NCBI GenBank assembly: GCA_003260075.1
Contig: QLIY01000378.1
Span: 1,704-65,703, forward strand
Direction: 5' to 3'
DNA length: 64,000 bases
Origin: Phallusia mammillata
Lineage: Eukaryota; Chordata; Ascidiacea; Phlebobranchia; Ascidiidae
Shown: piece by piece, positions 33,463 to 45,790 of the stretch
How the letters are laid out: the number at the start of each line of letters is the position of its first letter
Numbering within the stretch: position 1 is the first letter of the stretch
Notes under the pieces: model-generated
What the model was told of the DNA's origin: nothing
The model's database searches: none
The model's input: the letters and a program-made list of their open reading frames with translations, nothing else
Translations under genes and position numbers: made by a program

Positions 33463-33929
33463 CTTTGAGAAAAACGCACGCCAAAAAGCATACGAATATG
33501 ACGTAGCAATAGTGTACGGCGAAGACATCCCCTAGAGGCGCTGAAGTGAGGCTAAAAAGCAGCAACCACATTGTCAAGAGACTAAAGAAAGTTCGCCCGA
33601 GCAGCAATATATTGATTTTGAGATCTGTCGAAATGAAACCTTCCCTTCTGTACGTTAGATGAGGAACCAGACAGACAAACTGTATACACATTCTTATAAG
33701 GATTGTCATATTTGTGTCTTGGTTGGGGGGGGGGTGTTAGATGAGGAACCAGACAGATAAACTGTATACACATTCTTATAAGGATTGTCATATTTGTGTC
33801 TTGGTTTCCAATAAACTTGATTACGAGACCAGACAGCGCTAAGAAGAAAGCAGACACTAAAGATAAGGCCAGTCCAATGTACGCTTGATAACCACGTGGA
33901 TGGACGACGTTTTCGTCCGAAGAACTCAT
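33463..33929 (-). CDS. SLC35G-type transporter, exon 1, copy E, split by a duplicated gap
   Basis: Starts MSSSDENVVHPRGYQAYIGL and ends at the donor 33461-33462 after CFLACVFLK. Inside it a 10-G run (33725-33734) separates two copies of about 75 bp (33649-33724 and 33736-33810) that both encode NMTILIRMCIQF.CLVPHLT. With one copy counted, the exon has the family's 385 nt and an open frame through TSAPLGDVFAVHYCYVIF. Its exon 2 is missing locally beyond the 45-base stub at 33012-33056; 29314-29855 is the likely continuation. Confidence 0.85.
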
Positions 33930-34534
33930 TTTGATTTCGGACAGATTTTGTGACAGTTACTACAGATAAAGCACACGTAACTGTAAATACCCTTGTTTGC
34001 ACAGTACTATAGTATCTGAAACTCAGAACAGTTTATAATTCAGAGAATTTATACAAGGTGGTTACTCATCGTTGGAATCAAGTACCAATGTACTTTCTAT
34101 GCGTTGAATTAACTTTAAACAAACTTTACTATAGACTTCTTGATTAATAAAATACAAGTACAAAATATTAACTGCAGCCCTAGTTCGTCACATTTAAGCT
34201 AGAATAGCTCTTTCACCATGTCACCACTCACGTTACTTCCTTAATGCATATAGCTTTTATATTTATCCACATCAACAATTTTGCACTGTAAAAAACACAT
34301 TAAACGCGTAGGTCAAACATTTACAGTATGGTTATGTATAGGGTTGGTACCTGGTCTCTGTGGTAATTATTAACTTCTCTTTGGTGACAATATAAATCCA
34401 ATAATATTGGTTTAAAGCAGTAGTTCCCAACCTTTTTGTAGTCCCGCTCCCTTGAATATATGTTATAAGACCGCGGACCCCCTAAGTAATTTATCCTTGT
34501 TATGTTTTTCGTTTCCTGCATTATACTTTCGCTT

Positions 34535-34595
<61 letters not shown>

Positions 34596-34596
34596 A

Positions 34597-35049
34597 TTTT
34601 AATTAACATTTACAGTCTATAAATTTCAATAAAGTTCTGTACTGTAGCAGTCAATGCAACAAAGAAATACAGTTTCTGGTGTACATTACCTGAAACAAAG
34701 CACTACACACTATAAGTTACATTGTTGATGTGTGTTGTAATGAAACAATGGAGGTAACAATCATACAAAAAGTAAGTTAAATATAGGTTGATTAACAGTT
34801 TGCACTTGTATGCAGGATTGTAAAAACGGTCTGTAAACTTAAAAATATTGTACTGTTGGTTAATGGTACTAAGAATGTTTGCCTTCACGGACCCCCTAAA
34901 ACCAGGGGGGGGGGTTTTAATAAACATTCACAGTCTATAAATTCAATAGCAGTCAATGCAACAAAGAAATGCAGTTTCTGGTGTACATTACCTGAAACAA
35001 AGCACTACACACTATAAGTGGGGGGGGGGGGGGGGGGGGGGGGGGGGGG
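34597..35049. repeat. Duplicated segment framed by 58-G, 10-G and 30-G runs
   Basis: Left copy about 34597-34714, right copy 34915-35019, both containing CAATGCAACAAAGAAATRCAG and ending at CACTATAAGT. The right copy ends exactly at the 30-G run and lacks about 15 bp (AAAGTTCTGTACTGT). Confidence 0.7.
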
Positions 35050-35680
35050 CTTATAGGATTTTTAAATGTATTTGTCCCTTTCAAGATGTGTCCTTGTTGT
35101 CTCGGGAACTAAGCTTTAGACACAATTGCTTGTTGCAGTCTTTCTTATTCTTCTTAACTCCCTTTATTTATTTTAGGCTTCAGGTAAAAAAACGCCTTAA
35201 GGCCTCATTACATATAAACTAGATAGAACTATAAAGCACTTTTCTGTACCTAAGTCTGAAGTAAAATAGAGACATGTGTCCTGTGGTATAACCTAAGTCC
35301 ATGTCATAGTATTTTGTGACTCGATGCAAGTCCGAGTCATAATAATTCTTGACTGTAACTCTAAATATATGTATAAATATTTATATCAAGAGTCATAATG
35401 GTGTAGAGTCGGGTCATGATTCGATTCAAACCTGAGTTTTCTAATTTGCGATGCGAGTTAAGTGTAAATCTTAATACGTTGTGACCCGAGTCAAGGCATC
35501 CCAGACACGTCTCAAGTCAATATCCAATTAAGATCAAGAAATGCTTTATAAACGATCATTAAAATTTTGCTCCAGTTGCTCGCCTTCACAACCTAAGCAA
35601 TAGGTGGTACAATTAAGCTTATATATTGGATAAACTGCGTCGTAACAAGGTAAACTTCTTTTCGATTTGTGGTAACTGGC

Positions 35681-36279
35681 TGCAGTCGGCAAACACACAG
35701 GCACACAGTCTTAAACGTGTTTCAAAGACTACTCTTTAATATTCAATAAGTTTGGCAGACCCGAGTTTTAAAAAAACACAATATCGAAAGCAGCAATCAT
35801 TTAAATGAAACACAGCGATTGATTTAGTGGGTTAACAAAAAAATAGTCTTAATTAATGACACATCATCGCAGTCTATTGGTTTACTTGCAAGAAGATTTC
35901 AATGATAAGGAAAAATTACCTACATACCTAAATGAGGAATGGGGGGGGGGCTCAGTCGGCAAACACACAGTCACACAGCCTTAAACGTGTTTCAAAGACT
36001 ACTCTTTAATATTCAATAATTTTAATGGTAAAAATAACGGCCCAAATAGACGTAAAAAGCCACATGCTTTATTGTTCAATATTCAATAAGTTTGGCAGAC
36101 CCGAGTTTTAAAAAACACAATATCGAAAGCAGCAATCGTTTAAATGAAACACAGCGACTGATTTAGTGGGTTAACAAAAAAATAGTCTTAATTAATGACA
36201 CATCATCGCAGTCTGTTGATTTACGTGCAAAAAGATTTCAATGATAAGGAAAAATTACCTACATACCTAAATGAGGAAT
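35681..36279. repeat. Duplication around 10-G run (35941-35950)
   Basis: Copies 35681-35940 and 35951-36279. The right copy has about 65 extra bases (TTTAATGGTAAAAATAACGG onward), partly a second occurrence of the ATTCAATA motif; otherwise only a few substitutions. Confidence 0.8.
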
Positions 36280-36453
36280 ACATGTTGCTCTTATATGTGC
36301 CAATACATTTAAAGTTCTACTATGCGCAAGTAGACATCGGACCTCAGGAACTTGATCTTATTTATATTGACTAGATGCTAGTCACTAGCATATATAAGCT
36401 TTGACTAATTGTGAATATAAAAACGATTCGTTTCATTAAAATCGTCTTTTAAT

Positions 36454-38236
36454 TTATTGCCCGCTTTCGCGAATTTTTCTGGCGGTCAGACACACCGAGC
36501 ATCCGAAAATTAAAATGGATCCGATGAGACTGGTAATCGGCGCTGAATACTGGAGAAAAATAAATTCAAGAACAATAGCGAAAATAATCTGTGTGGAGTG
36601 AACTATTGCCAATGGTCCTGCCTTTTCCTTTTGGAGTGCAAGAGTTATAAATACATGAGCCATAAGGGCAGCTGCGGCTGACGACGCAAGGAAAATGAGA
36701 TTGCGAATGCATGGAATACGTATAGGCTCATTAGCTGTGGCAAATACCAGGGACAAAATGATCCCTATCCAAGAGTAGTGAAATTGAGAAACGGATATGT
36801 GAACGGATGGGCCAAGATTTCGAAGCAAAATATACATAAGCGCTGTAAGAATAGCTGAGGCAAGAGCTAAGAAAATTCCCTTGATGTGGAGAACTTGATT
36901 TTCAATGCCACTTCCAAACAGGTAAGACGGTCTTGCCACAAGAACAAGGCCAACCAAGGTGAGAATCGAAAATAAGCCTTCCATCCACGTACAGCGCTCT
37001 AAACAGGAACATAAAAAACACTTGGATTTGAAAACTTACTGACTATCTGGCGTATTGTTGATGTATTAACATATTCAATATAAACACACTTTTTGCCTGA
37101 AAAATTAGAATCGCATTCTTATTTCTCAACCTGGGTATCGTCGAGCACTCTTTAGGTCTTTCCTAAATATAATTTTATCCAAATCACAAACATTTTATTC
37201 ATATAGGTTGAAAGAGTCCTCTGCAAGAGTTATTTTTCGGCTTTTGCTGACTTAAAAAGGATGAAGGTTGACAGAAAACCGGCGCAATTACAAGGTTTGC
37301 CGGTTGAACCAATGCGAAAATGCTAAAAGTGCTCACGTTGTTGGAAAATCCATAAAAGAGATATTAAAGTAAACAGTGTTGAGAAAGGGGTCACCTATTT
37401 CAAGCTTTAGCAAAGCTGTTTAAAAACTATGGTCCGCGAAACAATTTTCTAGGGACCAGCAAGAGATTACGGGCTTATACTACAATCTTATGTAGAGTCA
37501 TAGCTAGTCTAATTGTAAAATTCCAACCATGTCGTTGCCGAAATACTTTCGTAAAAAGTAAAATAACTTTCAGCTTTAAGTCATGCTTTTATATTTTAAT
37601 ATGTGCTTTTAGACCAAATACCGTCAGGGGCCGGATGAAATGGTGTAGTTTGGTGACACATGCCCTAAGTTTAGGTCAGAATGGTTAAAGGTTTGTATAC
37701 ATAATGTAAAATGCAAGAAGTAAAATAATCCAAATCTCATTTGACAGCTTTTATAACGAGAAGTTGTACTTGCATTCTTTGCTTTAAAAACTGTTGCGAT
37801 GAATATGCATTAGACAACAAACACACTTACCTCTAAGGCAGATACAAGAAAAAATTCCGACAAGCACCACATTCGTGTGCAAGATGGAAACAGAATCGCC
37901 CAGGGGAACGTACAAAACACTGTAGTTGCTTGCCCAGTTTGCAACAATAGCTGCAATACAGGAACTGAAGAGGAAAAAGTTTTCTGCAATATTTCGACCA
38001 AAGACGGGCCGCTTAGAGTAATGCATTACAGGCAACGTGATGAAATACTGCAGTACAGAACGCATGAGTTGCATTTCTTCAGCGGTTGCATCCATGTATT
38101 TAACTAGTAACAACGACGTTGCTCCACTGATAGCTGATAGAAGGGCATAGACAAAACCAATCATATTTTTGCATCTTCCTAGCCGTGCTATAAGTCTGTG
38201 ATAAAGTTTGACTTCGTCTTCTTCAAATGAACTCAT
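36454..38236 (-). CDS. SLC35G-type EamA/DMT transporter, complete, copy F
   Basis: Exons 37831-38236 and 36454-36998 joined in phase 1 (LR|E), 316 aa. ATG at 38234-38236 (MSSFEEDEVKLYHRLIARLG) was chosen because it matches the N-termini of copies D and E (MTSSDKN, MSSSDEN). Motifs: SVLYVPLGDSVSILHTNVVL, ERCTWMEGLFSILTLVGLVL, VARPSYLFG, ILLRNLGPSVHISVSQFHY and QKEKAGPLAIVHSTQIIFAI. The most divergent member of the cluster; stop after RKIRESGQ at 36454-36456. Expected to be a polytopic membrane transporter of unknown substrate. Confidence 0.92.
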
Positions 38237-38261
38237 ATTTTTGAAAAATTTTGAATATAAA

Positions 38262-38443
38262 TTTTGAATTGAGAAGCAAACTTTACGTTCTATAGGGGCT
38301 GGGATTTGACAAGCAGAGTCCAAATCAGCCCATAGTCTACAAGCATAGCTCGGGGGGGGGGCCAATTTTGAATTGAGAAGCAAACTTTACGTTCTATTTG
38401 ACAAGCAGAGTCCAAATCAGCCCATAGTCTACAAGCATAGCTC
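38262..38443. repeat. Duplication around 10-G run (38352-38361), upstream of copy F
   Basis: AATTTTGAATTGAGAAGCAA to CATAGCTC on both sides; the left copy has 14 extra bases (AGGGGCTGGGATTT) relative to the right. Confidence 0.8.
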
Positions 38444-39200
38444 CCCTGTACAAATTTACGATTTAAATTATTTTGCAAAGATACAATAGCTAGATCTTGG
38501 GTCGTTAAAACCAACAGAAGCGGGGTAGCCTTCTTGCAGTCTGTTACTGATAAATGTAAAAAGGCGACGGCAAAAACGCTCAAGCAATAAGCATCAGAAT
38601 AAGACGCTAATGAACACTACTTCTAGTAAGACGCCTTTTGTAAACACGTGACGAAACAACCCATATGTGTCGCATGTTTTACGCTTTACAGTTTTAGACA
38701 ACAAATTTTAAGATAGCTGGCCAAAAAAAGCTTATCTTAACTGTGAGTAATGCTTTTTTCAAGATCATAATTCAGGTCTAGGATCTATGGCTGAAGTTGT
38801 AACAATATAAGCAAAAATAGCTTGTATTAATGGTTACTCTTTCCCAATATTTCATGTCACAGGAAATTTTCAAAAGCGAATTGTGTATGAGAGCAAAAGT
38901 TCAATTGTGTTACTGTAACACTGTTACATTTTCATTATTGAACAACTTGCGTACTCATGTAGGTTGCGTGTAATGACTCTAATCCTTTTATCACCAGGAC
39001 GGCACGCTGGAACTTATAAACACAGCAAATTGCTGATTGCTGAAGAACATAGGCTAAGTTATATCCATGTACAACCAGATTTTACCTTGTTGGCTCACAG
39101 CTAGTACCGGTAAACACAAGTTACTTGATGCTGTATTTACTTAAATGATGCACTTGCAGCATACAAGCTAAACCACTGGATTCAAACGCTACAATTGCTA

Positions 39201-39257
39201 TTTTGTTTACATTTTGTTTTCTGTGCAGTTTTTGTTTACATTTTGTTTTCTGTGCAG
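39201..39257. repeat. Tandem duplication, 28-29-bp unit
   Basis: TTTTGTTTACATTTTGTTTT followed by CTGTGCAG occurs twice back to back, with no G run. Confidence 0.8.
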
Positions 39258-40340
39258 TAATCGCTCATTCTCACTTCCCTTTTCGAATTAGTCACACACG
39301 ATATGCAGTGGTAGAAAATTAAACAGTTTTTTTGTCAGCCACAAACTGGGATCCGCTTCATACTTAGCTCATTTAACAATACCTAAACGTGACAATACAC
39401 CTCTTTCATTTCCCTGCGCTCGGGGGCAAGTCCTTTTTTACCTTCATTGCTTCGGAATATTTTGAAAAAAACAAAATTGGTTGAAGCTTGCAGAATTTCC
39501 CGTCACTGTCAAGCGCAAGTCAAAGTTTAGGTGTTAAAATACTGAGGAGAAGTTCAATGCCATGGTTGTTTATTTGGTTCGAATAGGTATGCAATCATCA
39601 AAGCAAATGATCCCTAACCACGGCTATGGAAATTGAATAAAGCAACTTTACAAAGTAAATGCATGTAACCACATTAAGAATAACAGAGGTTAAAATTATC
39701 TTCTTTTATTGAAGGTTACACTATTTAAATATTTCGGGTGAGACAAATTGACTCTTTACATAGCCTACCGCAGACAATGTTACCTGTGTAACATGTTAAC
39801 TGTTTCATAATTGACTAACTTCTAACTCAAGTGCATATATTTATGTTAAAGTTCAGATAAAAACGTGAATAGTGAACATAAGAAAACTAGATGCCAAAAT
39901 CTAATAATTTTTGACGGCCAGAGAAAGAAAATTGTTTAAAGATTTAAGAAAACCAGACATCGAAAAGCACACGAAATAACACCATTTTACTAAAAACCCT
40001 ATTTAATAGAATGTGGATAGAAATTTACTAAACAACTAAAAAGTTTTTAGCAACAGTCAAAAGTCTTAAACTTGTTTATTTTTTAATTATCAGCAATAAC
40101 AAATCGATAGAAATGATGAGAACAAGTTGGGAAGACAGTACTGTATTCAAAAAAAAACTATGTAATAAAAAGTGTCTATTTATTGCATAAATATAACAAA
40201 ATGAGTAATAAGTTAAGTGTTCATAAAATACTGCATAAAGTGTCTATACAATATCAGCAATATGTAAAAGGTTAAATTTTCGCGCAAAGATAAAAACAAC
40301 ATCACCTTATTATAAGATCCCTTAATTATAGCTTTTAAAC

Positions 40341-40514
40341 CAGGGGCGGGCAACTTCTCCAGTCGGCGGGCCTGATATGGGAAAATGAAATATTTGACGG
40401 GCCGGATTCCTGAATCGATACATTAATCGCGTATTTTGTCCAGTGATATAAATCGGATTTTTGACCACCTAAACCAGTGGTTCCCAACCTTTTTTGTTAC
40501 ATTCCTCCCTTCGC

Positions 40515-40568
<54 letters not shown>

Positions 40569-41192
40569 CTCCCCATAAGAAGAAAAATAAATATAACATT
40601 AAAAATTAAAGCAATTTGAAATATACCTTATAATTTAGGTATGTCCATTCAGAATCCTTTACCAAAAGTGAACCGGGTCCAAATTATAATGGACATAGTA
40701 ATTTATACGCAAAAATATTCTGTAACATTTTCAATGTAATTTTTTTTTGCAGTTTTAATGAAATTCCTCCCCTGAACTCATAAAATTCCTCCCCGGTTGG
40801 GAACCACTGAACTAAACCAAATACAATCAAGAACGTCACAATTACAATACAGTCCAAACAATCTAACTGATATAACATAAAATTATTCACCACAGCAAAT
40901 TTAATGCATACACCACAGACTTAGATACTGCTGAAACACTAACTAGGCTACACGTGTGGAAACAAAGGAAACCGTGAAAGCAGGCCACACACAAGGTTGG
41001 CAGTCATGTCGTAACAATGGACGTAAGGTGCAATGGTAACAACGGCGGGAAAGTTTTTTGCTATTTACTGTCCGTTACAACTATAATTTGACGTAGTAAG
41101 CAAGTAGTGGGGGATTGCGCAGACTGTGGCCGCGGGCCACATTATCATGTAAGACCGGATGCTGTCTGCGGGCCGTATCTTGCCCGCCCCTG
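40341..41192. mobile_element. Outer hAT element, TSD TTTTAAAC, with a second element inside
   Basis: Ends CAGGGGCGGGCAACTTCTCC and ATCTTGCCCGCCCCTG, flanked by perfect TTTTAAAC (40333-40340, 41193-41200). GCGGGCC motifs lie near both ends. The printed length includes the inner element and a 52-G run. Confidence 0.85.
40475..40809. mobile_element. Inner hAT MITE inserted in another hAT
   Basis: Ends CAGTGGTTCCCAACCTTTTT and CCCCGGTTGGGAACCACTG. Flanks ACCTAAAC (40467-40474) and AACTAAAC (40810-40817), one mismatch, central TA. A 52-G run (40517-40568) occupies part of it. ATTCCTCCC repeats lie next to each end, as in the copies at 6.57 and 33.2 kb. Confidence 0.8.
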
Positions 41193-41311
41193 TTTTAAAC
41201 CCTTCTGAACCATGGTCAAAATAGTAACTGAAAAACGGTGATTCAAACATATATCAAACCAGACTAAAACATTGACCAACAGCATCACATATCTTCAGGC
41301 TCTCCGTTGTT

Positions 41312-42833
41312 TTATGGGGGAATTTCGCTACTGTTCAACAACTGAATAAACCCTGATAGTAGAACGAAGCCCAGGTGAAGCCAGACGCAAATGCCGACAC
41401 TTGCTCCTTCCAAGTCGCCAATCGCATACTTGGTCCAAGCGAACCCAATCACACCAAACGATGCTAAAACACCACAAAAGAAAAACAGGTACAGAACATA
41501 ATATTATTAAACCGCGTTTTAAGTTTAATAACATAGGTTACAAAAAACGAAAGGCTTTGTTTAATTTGCGGGGAAGACTAAGCAAATCTAGGTGCGGGGA
41601 AGACTAAGAAATCTAAGTTATTTATTGACTAATCCAAATTGTATTCTGCCTTTTTTGCCTCCTGTGTTTATCGTTTTGTCATGGCTAATAAACAAACCGA
41701 TAATATTAAGTGAAAAGGAGGTGTGCCATATTTTAGTGAAACATTTTTGTGAAAAACACCAAACAGGTTATCAATATTTTAAATTTTGAATGCTTTTTAA
41801 TGTCATTTTTTTAATTTACTTTCCAAGTTATGACGGCCGCGTTCGGAACTTGCCTTACCTTTTTATAAAATTTAATAATTATTTCTATAAAATTCAACTA
41901 TCAAGCACATAATGTAGTCATGGTTGTAAACCGAAAACAATTAATACATTATGCAGCTCTCAAACTATTAAAATTAGCAGTAGTATAATGTTACCAGATG
42001 GAGATTTTCCTAGACGACGAAAGATGTTGCGAAAGCGTTGGGGTATCCGCTGACCTAGATTTTGTTCATCGCACAAGGCATAAATTGAATAGACCAATGT
42101 ACAAACCGATGATACTGCCGAAAGCACGAAAAAGCCAAAAATTCCACCCATGCCTGCATACAAAATGTTCACTAATCCTCATATATCCTCATAACCTGGA
42201 CAAACTCCAGTAAAGCTTTAAACAAACGCAGGCCAGCATAATGTTCAATATTTTGACCCTCTTACCTTCCCTATATGAGTGGCTTACAGTTTCATTGTAG
42301 AAACTTTTGAAAAAGCCAATTTTTGCTTGGACTATGTGAGACGCATTGATAACATCAGGTTGGTGTTTAAACTCCATGAACGATTTTGCGTCGCCTCTGA
42401 ACAAGAAATGTACTGTGATTACAGGCGAATGTTTCTAGTTCGTTTTTTGATTTAGACGTAACATCTTCAAAGGGTCACAAAATCCTCTTTGAATCCTGTT
42501 TGGCAACGCCACTGCCATATCTGATAAAGACCTTGTTTCACAAATTGAACTTTAAAATAAGTATATGTTATGCCCTGGCAGTAACAGTTTGTGTAAATGT
42601 CCTCTGGTTAACTTTCTGTCAAACCAGAAAGCACCCATTTTTAGACTAAACAACACTTACAAAGTCATTTCGCCCACAACCACATGGGGCAAAAGAATTG
42701 CAACCAAGCACAAAACCAATTGAATCACATTAAGAACAAGAATACACGTCCGAGAACAACGATTGTTCGGAATTTGTCCAGGTTCGTTGTGGTTTGGGGT
42801 GTGGATTAATGGTTCTACTTCCGCCGGCTCCAT
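41312..42833 (-). CDS. Small multi-pass membrane protein, four exons, family not recognised
   Basis: Exons 42661-42833, 42266-42396, 41995-42153, 41312-41463; phases 2, 1 and 1 join cleanly to a 204-aa protein. Start ATG 42831-42833 (MEPAEVEPLIHTPNHN). Hydrophobic helices: about residues 31-53 (CILVLNVIQLVLCLVAILLP), 103-128 (GMGGIFGFFVLSAVSSVC), and two near the C-terminus (ASFGVIGFAWTKYA and GICVWLHLGFVLLSGF). The loop after the first helix has two sequons (NAS, NET), suggesting it is outside the cytosol, so N- and C-termini would be inside. A basic segment (QRFRNIFRRLGKS) lies between helices 2 and 3. This is a tetraspan-like layout, but there is no claudin W-GLW-C-C motif and no tetraspanin CCG. 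Stop at 41312-41314 after SSEIPP. Confidence 0.75.
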
Positions 42834-44521
42834 TTTTTTAGAAAAGGGCAATTCCGTAATCTTTCAGTATAAAACCTAAATCTGAAATACACATTAATTG
42901 ATTTTTAGGTGCTTTCATAAGAATTAGACTACTTAGGTTTATGTCAAATTTTAAACCAATCTCCCTGTTACCTTTGAACGAATCCAACGTTTCAAATGCC
43001 CCAAAAATTAAATGTACATTTGTAACGTTACATGCAAACTAAACAGCCTTCAGAATTCTATCTCACAAGTTCACACATTTTCAAAGTTCTGTATGCACAA
43101 AAGTTGGGTATTGAGTATATATGGCCTTGTTGTGTCATCCTACGCATAAGTTGCATCAAAATCACCCCCGCTTAGAAACCGCCTCGCCTGTGAAAAATAT
43201 GATGTCGTACTGTTTTATGTGGTGCAGTCAATATTATCACGTCAATGCATACGTAAGGCCTAAGTAGGTGTACAGTCAGTGTGTCAGCCTTTACATGTGC
43301 ATCACAAAAAAGTCTTGACAGACAATCAGTTGTGGTATAAGTTTTTTATTGAAAAAAGGTTAATGCGATTCAAACTAATGCTTTGCGTTTACGCACTCAT
43401 AAAACCCATTACCCGGACCTTGCTTCAACTCCATTTGTAAGAAGAACGTCAGTAATCATGAGTACGTAAGTGGTTAAAGGGCATCTTTTGTGTAAGTAAC
43501 ATCTTCTTGTTAAACACTTCGTTTCTGTCAAAGCATAAAGCCAAGAAATGACAAGTAAGATGCAAAAAGTGCACACTATTTGAATCTAATCAAGTATCTG
43601 AGGTTTATGTCCCGTTGTGGCATTGAACAATATTGGTCGAGGCATGGCTTTTCTGCCCGTTACTTCCAACAAACAAGAGTGCCGTTAGACGGCTGCACTG
43701 GTCAATATGTGTTGTCACCAGCTGCGCTGAAAACCCGTATAGATCAAAACAGTGTGCACTGTATGCAGTTTATTTCGTTCCTGGGAACCTATACAATTAC
43801 ACAGATTGTAAGACCAATGTGATTTGTCGGTCTTTTCTTTAAAGGCCCAAAAATGTTAATTAATCGTTGACCGCAAAATGTGTCGTGACGTATAGATAAA
43901 TAAGTAAATGAGACATTGTAAATGTTTGTCACAAAGTGGTAACAAGTATTATGCAATCCGTTATATGTTATGTTAATAATAGCCTTTGTTTGCTACCAGC
44001 AGAGACGTAATAGTGCTAATATTTGTTGCATTCCACCACACATAACGTACGTTGGAATCGCCTCCACGATGGCTAAGTGATACAGACCTATTGCACAACC
44101 ATATTGAGGTCATTTTACTTAGCTAAGACTTTGTTCGTATTTGCGTGGACTTCATGGAGTCTTTTACCAATGCAGTATGACGTGTAGTGATACGCCACAC
44201 CGTGTTTGCCTGGAAGGTATTGCTTGTGCTGTATTCCGTAATCACATAACATGCGTGAATTGCATTTCGTTTTTTTTTAAAGTTTATGTAGCTTTTTACG
44301 AGTTGTTTTATTAAAATATTTCTAAGCAAGTTGATTGGTAAACAAGTGAAGTATAGAATTGCCGCAAATGGCACGAAATTACCAAACACAAGAAAAAATG
44401 TTTCAGAACCTTTTAGCCTATAGGCGAATTTACTCAAAACGTGCGATAAGTAAAACACTTCAATTTGAACAGTTTAAGTTGCATTAAAATGCACTTGATA
44501 CAAACTACTAAATTACTTTAC

Positions 44522-44911
44522 AATGATCACCTCGCGTGCCAGAGGTTGCTGACGGTGGTATGCCTGAAACTGAAACGGCATGAACATTGTACTTCCCAAA
44601 CACAAATTTTAATAAATTTTGCAAAATATGGTTGAAAATAGCAGGTTTCAAAGTTACACAAGTGGAAAGAAAATATGACTAAATAAGATTAATGGCGATT
44701 AGAATAGTAAGGGGGGGGGGGCAAGCCATGAATGATCACCTCGCGTGCTAGAGGTTGCTGACGGTGGTATGCCTGAAACGGCATGAACATTACTTCCCAA
44801 ACACAAATTTTAATAAATTTTGCAAAATATGGTTAAAAATAGCAGGTTTCAAAGTTACACAAATGGAAAGAAAATATGACTAAATAAGATTAATGGCGAT
44901 TAGAATAGTAA
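44522..44911. repeat. Duplication around 11-G run (44711-44721)
   Basis: Copies 44522-44710 and 44730-44911, starting ATGATCACCTCGCGTG; the right copy lacks short pieces (CTGAAA, TGT). Confidence 0.8.
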
Positions 44912-45246
44912 TGAAAAGAGTGTTTGACACCGCCACTGAAAACTACAAATATACACAGCAGTTCTGATTCACCTCGTTAAGAACCTGATGTAAGCTAAAT
45001 GGTTTAAAAATCTTAACGTTACAGTTATTTGTTTCAAACTATTTTCATGCACAAAAAAGTAAAGACCGACCATTTTGGAATTTTTAACAAAGTCGACGAA
45101 TGTTTTGGCTAACGTTTTACGTTTACTTGGTGCTTGTGTTTCAAACACAGTTTATTTTATTAACAATACGAAAAATGTACCATACGCAAAAACTTAATCA
45201 CGAAACAATATGTGTTGACAATCATGCTGCAGCGGCCCTGTTTTCC

Positions 45247-45504
45247 ATTCCGTCGCGGTCAGTGTCAAGTGAATACAGTTACTTGGAATGCGCCTGCAAC
45301 CAATTAGCTCGCAGTACTAAAGTTCCATCCCGTTTTAGCTGTGACGTCACACTCGTCGCATCAACGTTAGGGGGGGGGGCCCATTCCGTCGCGGTCAGTG
45401 TCAAGAGAAGTAGTTACTTGGAATGTGCCTGCAACCAATTAGCTCGCAGTACTAATGTTCCATCCCGTTTTAGCTGTGACGTCACACTCGTCGCATCAAC
45501 GTTA
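45247..45504. repeat. Duplication around 10-G run (45370-45379)
   Basis: CCATTCCGTCGCGGTCAGTG to GCATCAACGTTAG, 123 bp on each side, with a few substitutions (GTGAATACAG versus GAGAAGTAG). Confidence 0.85.
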
Positions 45505-45790
45505 GAAGGCAGCTGGCATCTGCAAGTATAGGTTACCAGTTAATACTCAGTTTCCGTTATTGTTGTGACTCGTCGATGGTATGACTGAGCCAAGACTAAT
45601 CCCATCGATAAACAATGGGGATATTTACATGCAACTTTTCCATACCAACGGCAAAAAAACTGTCATTATTATAGGGCAAACAAAAAAGCAGCAAATAACA
45701 ACCCAGCATACTAGCACATGCTTCTTTTAAAAATCCATTTCTTGACTCCTTTGTCTACAGTGGTTGATATTTTGGACTCGGCAACTGTTA

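Larger units (their letters stand above)
33930..36453. other. Upstream flank of copy E and intergenic sequence
   Basis: No exon recognised. Contains a hAT-like start at 34425 (CAGTAGTTCCCAACCTTTTTG), a 58-G run (34537-34594), a 30-G run (35020-35049), and duplicated pieces described separately. 35.3-35.5 kb has several GACTCGAGTC-like words. Confidence 0.5.
38444..41311. other. Intergenic region, no gene seen
   Basis: AT-rich, no exon recognised. Contains a tandem duplication at 39201-39257 and nested hAT elements at 40341-41192. Confidence 0.6.

Noticed and set aside
43376-43450. Short - strand frame ending GFYECVNAKH
   Set aside because: No acceptor or upstream exon found; a stop precedes it closely.
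45100-45531. 143-codon frame with an internal repeat
   Set aside because: It runs through a 10-G junction and the repeat is the duplicated flank, so the frame is artificial.
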